Assembly (NCBI GenBank): GCA_022448105.1 | Contig: JAKVAV010000010.1 | Coordinates: 103,829 to 142,618, forward strand | Source: Flavobacteriales bacterium | GTDB lineage: Bacteria; Bacteroidota; Bacteroidia; Flavobacteriales_D; Cryomorphaceae | Direction of reading: 5' to 3' | DNA length: 38,790 nt | In this document: positions 16,481 through 25,800 of the stretch, one piece after another | Layout of the letters: each line of letters begins with the position of its first letter | How positions within the stretch are numbered: position 1 is the stretch's first letter | The notes under the pieces: model-generated | Told to the model about the DNA's origin: nothing | Databases searched by the model: none | The model's input: only the letters and a program-made list of their open reading frames with translations | Program-made: the position numbers and the translations under genes

Positions 16481-18037
16481 ATGGATTATTACCTCGTACT
16501 GGTAATTGCATTGTTGGTTTTGGCTATTGCCGACCTGATGGTTGGTGTCAGTAATGACGCTGTAAACTTCCTTACCTCGGCGATAGGCTCTAAAGTTGCT
16601 CCTCGCAGCATTATTTTGGGCATTGCAGCGGCTGGTGTTTTTGTAGGTGCTTCTTTTAGCAGCGGAATGATGGAAGTGGCACGAAAAGGAATTTTCAATC
16701 CTGACTTCTTTTCTTACGCAGATGTGATGGTGATTTTCCTCGCTGTAATGATCACCGACATTCTCCTACTTGACCTGTTCAACTCATTTGGCTTACCCAC
16801 GAGCACTACAGTTTCAATTGTTTTTGAGCTGCTGGGTGCCTCAGTCGTTACGGGGTTGCTCACATTAAATGCGGATCCCACGATTGCCGACTCGATTTGG
16901 GAAGTAATTAATTATCAAAAGGCCTCTCAGATTATTGCAGGTATTTTTCTTAGTGTGGGCGTGGCTTTTTCAATTGGTGCACTTGTTCAATTTTTTACAA
17001 GACTGCTTTTCACCTTTAGATATCAAAGCAGATTGGAGAAGTATGGGTCGCTGTTCGCTGGATTCGCCATCGCTATCATTGTTTTCTTTCTTTTAGTAAA
17101 GGGAATTAAAGGTGCGGCATTTGTCACACCTGAATTTGCAGCTCTTGTAAACAGCAACGGTTGGAGTATTGTATTTACAACTTTTATTGCATCTTCTATA
17201 CTCGTTTTTTCCGCTCAAAAGCTGTTCAGAGCAAATCCTCTAAAGCTTGTTGTCCTTTTAGGCACATTTGCGCTGGCCATGGCTTTTGCAGGAAACGATT
17301 TAGTCAACTTTATTGGGGTCCCAATTAGTGGATACCAGTCGTACCTCATGTGGATGGAATCTGGTCTTGCGGCCGAGGATTTCATGATGTCAAACCTGTC
17401 GAAAGCAGTTCCTACCCCTTCACTGATGCTCTATGGGGCGGGAGTAATTATGGTACTTACTCTCTGGTTTTCGGCTAAAGCAAAAAAAGTCACCGATACT
17501 TCCGTAGATCTCGGAGCGCAAGGATCGGTGGATGAAAGATTTAAACCGAATCTAGTAGCGAACGGTATCATTCGATCTGCAAATGCCATTGCTCATTTTC
17601 TTAATAAGATACTGCCTCGTCAAATTATAACTTTGATTAATTGGAGATTCAGATCGCTAAGAATTGTTGACAAAGATCAGCCTGCTTTTGACTTGGTGCG
17701 TGCGAGCGTCAATCTTATGATAGCCAGTATACTTATTGCTTTTGCCTCTTCTTTGAAACTCCCGCTTTCTACTACATATGTATCATTTATGGTAGCTATG
17801 GGCGCTTCATTGGCCGACAGAGCATGGGGTGAAGGAAGCGCTCCTTATCGCGTGGCGGGCGTTATAAACGTCATTGGTGGATGGTTTTTAACAGCGATTG
17901 GAGCTTTTACCGCATCAGGAATTGTCGCTCTAATGATCTATTTCGGAGGGTTTTGGGTGGCCATTGCCATGTTTATTGTAGCCTTTTCCCTGCTTGTCCG
18001 CAACAATCTCCCCAAGAGAATAAATTCTGAAACATAG
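16481..18037 (+). CDS. PiT family inorganic phosphate transporter
   Basis: The 518-residue polytopic membrane protein carries both PiT signatures. The N-terminal repeat has GVSNDAVNFLTSAIGSKVAP (about residues 22-41), preceded by a hydrophobic helix and followed by FGLPTSTT. The second has FAGNDLVNFIGVPISG (about 268-283), with LPLSTTYVSFMVAMGAS near the C-terminus. About ten or more hydrophobic helices are present, with a central hydrophilic loop around residues 333-400. The family imports phosphate with protons or sodium. A DUF47/PhoU-like partner, often adjacent to pit, is not present here. The preceding 282-base spacer contains no clear promoter for this gene. Convergent with the Nudix regulator, 23 bases apart. 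Confidence 0.93.
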   Translation: MDYYLVLVIALLVLAIADLMVGVSNDAVNFLTSAIGSKVAPRSIILGIAAAGVFVGASFSSGMMEVARKGIFNPDFFSYADVMVIFLAVMITDILLLDLFNSFGLPTSTTVSIVFELLGASVVTGLLTLNADPTIADSIWEVINYQKASQIIAGIFLSVGVAFSIGALVQFFTRLLFTFRYQSRLEKYGSLFAGFAIAIIVFFLLVKGIKGAAFVTPEFAALVNSNGWSIVFTTFIASSILVFSAQKLFRANPLKLVVLLGTFALAMAFAGNDLVNFIGVPISGYQSYLMWMESGLAAEDFMMSNLSKAVPTPSLMLYGAGVIMVLTLWFSAKAKKVTDTSVDLGAQGSVDERFKPNLVANGIIRSANAIAHFLNKILPRQIITLINWRFRSLRIVDKDQPAFDLVRASVNLMIASILIAFASSLKLPLSTTYVSFMVAMGASLADRAWGEGSAPYRVAGVINVIGGWFLTAIGAFTASGIVALMIYFGGFWVAIAMFIVAFSLLVRNNLPKRINSET

Positions 18038-18060
18038 CGGCTAGCTCGAGGTAAGGCACA

Positions 18061-18744
18061 CTAAAATCCCTGCTCCATGTAATCATTGTATTTAGTCTCG
18101 TTAAACCTGAAAAGACGAGGCTTTCTGCCAGGACTTGAAGTATCTTCGTGACCTTCGGCTGTTAGAATACCCAATTTGGTAAGCTTCTTTCTAAAATTTC
18201 TCTTGTCGAGTTCTCGTCCTAGAATTTGTTCATAAAGCTGCTGCAGCTCTGTTAAGGTGAATTCTTTATTCAAGAGTTTGAAACCGATCGGACGGTTCAC
18301 CAACCTTCTCTTTAATCTTTGAAGCGCTAACTTCAATACATCATTATGGTCATAAGCCAAAGGGGGTATATCTTCTACCGCAACCCAGGTGTTTTCTTTG
18401 TCTGCTCTTTGGTTGACTACGTCTTTCTTCATATTCAAAAGACCGTAAAACGCAACGTCAATAACTCTACCAAGGGGGTGACGGTATATTTCGCCGAAAG
18501 CATTCAGCTGCTCCAAATAAATATCATCATTCCCAATGGACTCTTTTACAATTCCTTTTGTTGCTTCAATCAAGCCTTCCTCCGCTAGAATGAGCTTTCC
18601 GGGTAATGCCCAAGCCCCCGCATAAGGATTAGTACTGATTTTTTGTATGTAAACCTGAAGTTTGCCTCCTTCAAAACCGTAAAGAACTACAGTAACTGAG
18701 ACTCCCATTTTAAAGTAGTCCTGCAATAAGGCATCTCTCATCAT
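18061..18744 (-). CDS. Nudix-related transcriptional regulator with winged-helix C-terminus (NrtR/AraR-like)
   Basis: Residues about 10-140 form a Nudix-fold domain and residues about 145-227 a winged-helix domain ending in the basic SSPGRKPRLFRFN segment, the layout of NrtR/AraR-type regulators. The Nudix box (from Gly49) is degenerate. In GX5EX7REUXEEXGU terms, Arg is Lys63, the next Glu is Gly64, the first Glu of the EE pair is Lys67, and only Glu55 and Glu68 remain. Hydrolysis is therefore unlikely; the domain more probably senses a nucleotide or sugar ligand. The target genes are not evident from the neighbours. The gene starts 7 bases after the M48 peptidase stop, so it appears to be the third gene of a clpS transcript. 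Confidence 0.87.
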   Translation of the reverse strand: MMRDALLQDYFKMGVSVTVVLYGFEGGKLQVYIQKISTNPYAGAWALPGKLILAEEGLIEATKGIVKESIGNDDIYLEQLNAFGEIYRHPLGRVIDVAFYGLLNMKKDVVNQRADKENTWVAVEDIPPLAYDHNDVLKLALQRLKRRLVNRPIGFKLLNKEFTLTELQQLYEQILGRELDKRNFRKKLTKLGILTAEGHEDTSSPGRKPRLFRFNETKYNDYMEQGF

Positions 18745-18751
18745 AAAAGAT

Positions 18752-19552
18752 TTATTTCCGTGGTTGATAATACTTTAAAGCCTCATCCATAAAAGCTTCA
18801 AGCTCTAGTATTCTTGTCTCATGACTTGGGTGAGTACTCATGAATTCTGGAGGTTGCTCTCCTCCTAACGCTGACATACGCTCCCAAACTTTTGAGGCTT
18901 CACGAGGATCGTAACCAGCAGCTGCCATAAAAATAAGCCCCATTTTATCTGCTTCGTTTTCGTGCTTTCTCGAGTATGCAAGAATACCAAATTGAGAGCC
19001 TACTCCGAAAGCTTGTAGAGCTAAATCATGGGTAAACTGTGGTTGTTCAGCTAAAATAGTGCTAAGACTTAATCCTGCACCTTGAAGGGCCAATTGCTGG
19101 CTCATCCGTTCATTTCCATGCTTAGCAACAGCGTGAGCTACTTCATGTCCCATCACAGCAGCAATACCATTATTATTATCACAAACGGGAAGGATCCCCG
19201 TATAGAAAACCACTCTCCCTCCAGGCATACACCATGCATTTAGGGTAGGATCATCAATGAGATTAAACTGCCAATCAAAATCATCAACAAGTCCTGAATG
19301 TCCGTTTTCGTCAAGAAATTTCTTTGTGGCAACTGCTATATCATTACCAATTTTACGAAGATTCTTCACCTGAGGATCGGCGTCTGGCATTGGTGGGGTT
19401 TGACTCAGAAAACTGTCATATTCTGAGGCACTCATGGAGAGCATTTGCGAACTTGGCAAAAGTTTAAGCTGCTTTCTGCCTGTTACTGGGACCGTATTGC
19501 AGGACTCTAGCAACAAAGCCACTGCTAGCGCTGTGAAAAGTGAAAATCTCAT
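18752..19552 (-). CDS. M48 family metallopeptidase lipoprotein
   Basis: This 266-residue protein starts with a lipoprotein signal (MRFSLFTALAVALLLESC, Cys18), pointing to a membrane-anchored periplasmic enzyme. The zinc site is intact: HEVAH at residues 136-140 and the third ligand Glu200 in ENEAD. The NTVPVTGRKQLKLLP segment after the lipid Cys is typical of BepA/YcaL/LoiP-like M48 proteases of the envelope, which handle misfolded outer-membrane proteins. I chose the ATG at 19552, one base after the clpS stop, over an in-frame ATG at 19579, because it gives a standard lipoprotein signal. Its place between clpS and a regulator suggests a proteolysis-related operon, by inference only. Confidence 0.9.
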   Translation of the reverse strand: MRFSLFTALAVALLLESCNTVPVTGRKQLKLLPSSQMLSMSASEYDSFLSQTPPMPDADPQVKNLRKIGNDIAVATKKFLDENGHSGLVDDFDWQFNLIDDPTLNAWCMPGGRVVFYTGILPVCDNNNGIAAVMGHEVAHAVAKHGNERMSQQLALQGAGLSLSTILAEQPQFTHDLALQAFGVGSQFGILAYSRKHENEADKMGLIFMAAAGYDPREASKVWERMSALGGEQPPEFMSTHPSHETRILELEAFMDEALKYYQPRK

Positions 19553-19553
19553 C

Positions 19554-19838
19554 TTAGATGATTTCAGCAGTGAGACCACGTTCCAACAAAGCAGAGCATA
19601 TTGGCTTTAACTTAGCGTAATTCCCTTTCTTAACTCCGCATTTGCCGTTATAATGAACAATATAGGTGCACTGCTCGGCTTGAATCGCTGAATGCTTGCA
19701 TACTTTTATTAAGCTGTTAATCACAAAATCAAAAGTGTTGAAATCATCATCGTAGAGAATAATCTCTTTATTTTCCTCAAGAACCTCATCCTCAAGAACG
19801 ACAACTTCTTCTTCTACAAGTGTGCTTATATCGGCCAT
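19554..19838 (-). CDS. clpS: ATP-dependent Clp protease adaptor ClpS
   Basis: ClpS binds the N-domain of ClpA/ClpC and delivers N-degron substrates. The protein (94 residues from ATG 19838) has an acidic, disordered N-terminal tail followed by the core: IILYDDDFNTFDFVINSLIKVCKH, then QCTYIVHYNGKCGVKKGNY and LKPICSALLERGLTAEI. The DDxNTFDxV and HxxG-like sites that contact ClpA and the N-degron are recognisable. An upstream GTG at 19856 would add six residues, but it lies inside the -7 promoter box, so transcription would start after it; the ATG is preferred. clpS leads a tight cluster with the M48 peptidase and the Nudix regulator. Confidence 0.92.
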   Translation of the reverse strand: MADISTLVEEEVVVLEDEVLEENKEIILYDDDFNTFDFVINSLIKVCKHSAIQAEQCTYIVHYNGKCGVKKGNYAKLKPICSALLERGLTAEII

Positions 19839-19855
19839 CGGCTCGGAATTTTCCA

Positions 19856-19863
19856 CAAATATA
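19856..19863 (-). promoter_or_regulatory. -7 element TATATTTG for clpS
   Basis: The minus strand reads TATATTTG, a perfect TAnnTTTG match, 17 bases before the ATG at 19838. Transcription would begin about 7 bases downstream, leaving a leader of about 11 nt. No ideal -33 TTG is present at 17-23 bases. The element separates clpS transcription from the giant gene upstream. Confidence 0.58.
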
Positions 19864-19894
19864 GAAATACCGTTACCAAGGCTACAGTAAAAAC

Positions 19895-22800
19895 CTAATC
19901 TATTTGAACTGAAGTGATCTGCCCGTCTTTCATAGTACCAATAGAGGCTGACCCAATATTCAGTCGCTTACATTCTTCAAGAAGCGTTCGAGCATCCTTT
20001 AATGATTCCATTTCCTCAGTGAGGTAAATGGCTCCAGCACCTGGAAATTCAATTCTTCTGATCCCCCAATCTTCGTTTTCAAGAAAAAGATTGGCTAATT
20101 CTTCGGGAACTGCTCCAGCAAAAGTGCCCATAATCACCACGTACGACTCTCCATTTGATGAACCTTCGCCTTGACCATTCCCAGTCCCAGAAGAATCACC
20201 CTCATTTTGCTGAACAGCTGGTTTAGTGGCGCCACCTGTAATTTCATCAGTCAGGGCTTCGTCTCCTACTTCATTAAGGATTCTTTGAGCTTCTGAGAGG
20301 GAAATTCGCTTCCCATTATAATACGCCGTAATAAATGCATCTTCTACACCCTTCTCAATTGCCCTAGCTTTTCTAGTTGAAGCAGCAGAGAGATCCCCAA
20401 ACCGTCCTGAGGTATACCTGATTACACCAGATTGAGTGAGTTCACTATTGAGCTCCGTGAGATTGTACAGCTTGTCAAGTTTAACCGGCTTACTGTAAAC
20501 CCCCACCTGCACAGTGTAGAATAACCCATTAATAACTTCTACCTGTGAAGCATCAGCAGCATTAGGATCGTTATAGTAATCTGGTGTTTTTACTCCTTTT
20601 GACTCTGAAGAAATCACAGATTCCTCCGTAGTAATAGGGACCTCATCTTCTACAATAGGTGCGTCACTCGAAACACCAGAAACTAACTGAACCGTAAGCG
20701 TTTCATTCGTTTTTGCTCGAGCAACAATATCTCTGGCTTGATCGCCGGTGAGTTTATTCCCATCCACGTAAACGACAACAAATGCGTCCGAATATCCTTT
20801 AACTCTAATTTCATCACGGGCTTGAATAGCTTCGTCATATTTTTTGAAAAGACCGGCACGGTAACGGGTTATCCCATTATCAAGTTTTTGTCCCATAATT
20901 GGCGCGTAAGCTCCGAACAAGTCCTGCGGAATAGGGTTCCTGAATGCGCCAACTTGAACTTGGAAAATAAGTCCAGAAGGCATCACGGGATCAAGAGGAA
21001 TGGGGTTATTTGCGGAATACAAACTGTTGTTTGCTTCCACAAACATAGATTCTTTAACATCAGAGAAATCCTCCTTTTCAGCGATAATTTCAACCATCGC
21101 TAGCCAATTGCCTTTAATGTCAGCAAGAGCGGTAGAGGATTTCGGAGACGATTCATCGGAAATTTCAGAAGTCGTGAGTTCATTTTTAAAATTCTCCTTC
21201 TCTGCCAGTGTCAATTCGTCGTCTTCATTGATAGATGAGCCTTTACGCGCTGCTTCTATTGTTTTTTCTCCTAGCTCGTTTGAAGGTGGAACATCAGCTA
21301 TATTTTCTTCTTTTGAGGTTGATTCTGGCGAAGATTGAATTTGAGCCTGCTCAGCCCCTACTGTTTCTTCAGATGAAATAATATTGTAAGCTGGAGTGCG
21401 CAAAAGCTGATTTAATGCGGACCTTTCTTTAAAGGAAAGCTCCGTCGAAAGAGCAACCAACTCCTGCTCCTTAGCAGATCTTTCATTGCGAATAGCCTCA
21501 GCCCTTTCCGCAGCTATAGCAGATTGTTTATAAAGCACCTCCGCCTCAGTTTCTAATTTTTTGGCTCGTTCTTGAATTTTGGCTTGGTCATTGCTAGACT
21601 TTTGGCCGGTAAGTGTTCCAAAGAGTCTATTGGCCTCACTTGATCTCTCTATTGCCTCTGCTTGTTTTGATTCAGCCAATTGGGCGCTCAGATTTTCGAG
21701 ATGCTTCAAGCTATCTGCAGCTATCGTCGCAGCGAGGTAGTCCAGTTGCAAAGGCGTCTCAGAAAGAAGGCTCATGCCGATATCATCAACTTTGGTTTTC
21801 TGGCTAATAAGTTCTTTTTTAAGCTCTGCTTTGGACGAAGATCCAAAGGTGTAATCCGCACTTAATAATGGATCAGAAGATTCTATAAGTTGCCTTTCCT
21901 CATCTGAAATTTCTTTCACTATTTCAGATTGCATTGAAGTCATATAGGCTCTATTTGGTAGACCTTCATGACTCTCAGATTGCAAAAGTGCTGTGCTGAC
22001 TTCACTTAATGCGGCACTTGGTGGTATCGCATCGGCGGCCCGGTCAAAAGCGATGAGCTCATTATTTATTTCTGCAAGTTCTAAGATCAGCAGTTTCTGG
22101 TTTTTTATACTCTGTTGATCTTGCGAGCTCATCATTTTTGTAGACAATAGCTCGGATTGGTTTTCTAAAGCGAGAATCTCATTTTTCCTGCTGGTTTTGT
22201 CTAGATCAATCTGCGAAAGGATGCGTTCGTTTTCAGTCTGATAATACTCTATTTCCGCAATATTTGCTTGGAACGTACCCTCGACGAGCTCCGCATCAAT
22301 TCGATCCATTTTTTCTTGGATTTTTCTCTTCTCTTTATTCTTGGTGGCATTTGCGTATTGCTCCCGCAGGATATTGACAGAATCCGATTTCACTTTCAAA
22401 TTGTCTTGAATAATAGACGCATTTAGTGATTTATACCTTAGATCATCTGTACTTAAAGAATTGGAGGCAGTGGTTTCCTCTCCATCTGAAATAGACAATA
22501 ATTCTACCTCAGCTCTAAGGCGATCAGATTCTTGCTTTTTATTTGCACTGAGGGCTTCCAGCTCCGCAATTTCTTCATTAACAATATTTCTGAATCTTTC
22601 ACTTCCCAAATCTCGAATACCTTGAAGTGAATCAATCTTAAAATCAATCGACTCAACGAAGGCATCGTTGAGACTTGCCAATGCTTCAAGTTCTCTTTTC
22701 TCAAGATCTTCGTCATTTTTAATTTCATTTGACCTTGTGTCAAAATCAAAGACAAAACCCTCGGAAATAGAAAGGATAGTAGCAAATTCATCGGTTTCTG

Positions 22801-25800
22801 CGGAAGAAGGAACCGAAGTCGATTCAGAATTACTTCCCTCTCTTCCCAAGTTCTCGGTTGCTGAACCAACCAACTGATTCTTTTCTGAATTCAAAGCAAG
22901 CAGATCTCTCTGAAACGCTTCAAGGGTTTGAATTTCTTGTTGTAGCTGATCTCTATCAACTTCGATTTCAGGGTTGTCCAACAAATCTATGTACTCGTCA
23001 ATTTGGGATGTGACTATGTCATTAGCAGAGTTCAATTGCTCTTGACTCGGTTCTTGTCCCATCTCAACTAAGAGAGTCCCATTTTCAATAGAACTTATCA
23101 CGGAATCTGCCGAAGCAAATGCAATAACTGGATCTAGCGAAAACCCTTCTACTGCTTGAGCTCGTTCGATATTCAGATCGTCAATCATATCAGATCTTTC
23201 GGTAAGAAGAACGCCATATCTGTTCACCAAAGAAGGATTCGGATTTTCTGCCCCGTCGATTGCTGCCTTGTAGAGAGTAATCTCTGATTGCAGTTGCACC
23301 AAAAACTCTTCTTTTATCTTCATTCTTTGAGCTGATGCAACTTCTGGATTTGTGGTCAATTCAGCTTCATTCACCATTGCGGTGTAGTCGGGAAGAATTA
23401 AGTCTTTGCTGTACTCCTTTTCTAGGGTAGCCACGATTGCGGGGCTTAATTCAGTGTATTCTTCTCCTGCAACAATTTCAGCATTGAGCTGAGGTTCTTC
23501 TTCTAAAATAACTTCATGGATTAAATCGGCATATTCCTTGGCCTCTGAAGATCTTGGTTTGAATTCAGCCAGTCCTTCCATTACCTCTTGATCCCCTGCT
23601 ATTTCGAGGGTTTTAATCCTTCTCATTTCCAAAAGATCCTCATCGCTAACTTCTGACTCTATGCCTTGAGTCATAATCTGATCAATATGGGCAATGAGTT
23701 GTTGATTGAGCCTGATGCGTTCTTCAGCTAATTCTGGAGCGCTAAGTCCAGAAATCTCAATTTCTGTGAGTGCAGGTAGGTAATCCCTATCAATAAGGCT
23801 TACTGCCTTTATTGATTTGGTCTCGGTAGAATAATCAGGAATTTTAGACTCTAGTCGAGCAACCAATGAGGGGCTCAAGGAGTCCACATCTGCTTGAGCT
23901 CTCGACATTGCTTCTTCATTCATTCCAAAGGTGTCAGCATACCAGCTCTCTATTAATGCAGTTCTCTGGGCAATTTCATTTTCCTTTTGAGCTTTAAGCT
24001 TCTTGTAGTCTTCTAATTGTTCTTCAGCGCCTTCTTCACCTCCTGCGCCACTTTCCAGCTGAGCAATAGATTCATCGATTATCGCTATCCAGTCTTCAGC
24101 GGCTTGGATTTTGAATTCTTCAGCTTCGACTCTTTTCTCAGTAGGGAGGGATTCATCGTAATCTATTTCTCCATATTCTTGAACTGCTTCAGGTTCTTCA
24201 GAATTCGCATTTTCGCTTAAAGCTAGCACAGCCCCAGCAGGTATACCAAGACCTATAGCAGGTTCGCTAATGCCTGCTCCTGAGTCTTTTGGATCTTGAG
24301 AAAAATTTTCTTTTTCAGGATCAATATTCGAGGCCAATTCTTCTAAGGTCTCTTCACTGCTAGTTGATGGTGTCTCTTGGGAAACCCCTTGAATTTCTTC
24401 AGTTTCGCTCTTAGAGACAGCACTTTCTGCATATTCCTCGGTTGCTTCATGCAATCCGGCAATCGCACCGAAAGAGCGCCTAAATTCCATCGCAAATGCC
24501 TCTGAAGGCATTTCTTGGAAAGCCGCAGGATTCTCCTGGGCATAGGCTGTGATGGCGTCATTGTCGATTGCCAGGTTGGCCAATTCTTCAGCTAGAGTCG
24601 CTCGATCTTCCTCACTCCACGTAACGGAGGGAGCTTCTGCCGGAATAGTTCTGTCAGTGGTGAATCCATCCGAGAGTTCTTCAAGAATGAGATACTCTTC
24701 TCTGAAGTTTTTTGCCGACTCCTGTGCCTCTTGAGCCTGTTGAAATGCGCGTTCTGATTTGCGACGCATACTCTCAATGTCTGACTCAAGTATAACAATC
24801 TCTTCATCCACGGCCTTTTTGGCCTTCCCTTTCATCTTCGTGCTCTGGGTTCTTCGAGTGATCAGGGTTTTGTTCATCTCTTCTTCCTGATTTCGAAGTC
24901 TCTGTGCTCGCGAGACAAGTTGGTCCGCTTCTTCACCGATCTTTAAGCTAGTTCTTCTAAAGTCTTGTACTAGATCAAATTTTTCTTTCGAAGAACCAAC
25001 CTCATCTCGAGCGGCTTTTTCTTCTTGAAGACTTGCCAAAATTGCATCGTAATCATTTGAATCAATGGCTTCGCGCATTACGTCTACCCTCAACTTTTCC
25101 TTTCTGTATTCTTCTTCAGCCTGAATAGATTGCTCGTACAGGCGGTCGGATAAGTTCTTGGAGTTAAAAGCTGAGCGCAGAGCGGTTTCTCCTTTTACTT
25201 TTTTAATACCTGCCTCAAACATATCGGCATTTTTATTTTCGCCGCCAGCAGCACTTACCTTATCGACGAGAAATTCCGCATCTGAATGCTTGTTTTGTGC
25301 TTCGGCAAAATAAGCCTCTGCAGAATCAGCAGCCACGGAGGCAATTTGAGCAGAGAGAATTTGTCTATTCTTTAATTCCTCTACATGGGCTTCGGCTTGT
25401 TCCAAGATGGTTTCATTGTTCATTCCCCCACCAAAACCGGCATCTGCATAGGCCTTGGAGGGATCCTTGCCGGAGCTTGAGACCATATCTCCACCTTGTT
25501 CTTGCTGAGCTGATGGATCGAAGTTGATATCAAGTGCTGCTCTCTGACGAAGCATTTTTTGTGCCAATGCTAGCACATCACCCTCATAAGATTGGTCAAA
25601 CAAATTATTAATAAGAAGCTTCTCAACTCCTGTTGTAGATATGAGCTCCATCTCTTGCAGAAAGGCATTCACTCCATCAGAATTGGGTACATGTACTAAA
25701 CCAGCATGAATCTTGTCGCTTTCTTTCTCCTCTACGAGGAATTTATACTTCCCACCTCTTGGAAAACTCAAGACATACTCTCCGGTTTCTGGATCGGTGA

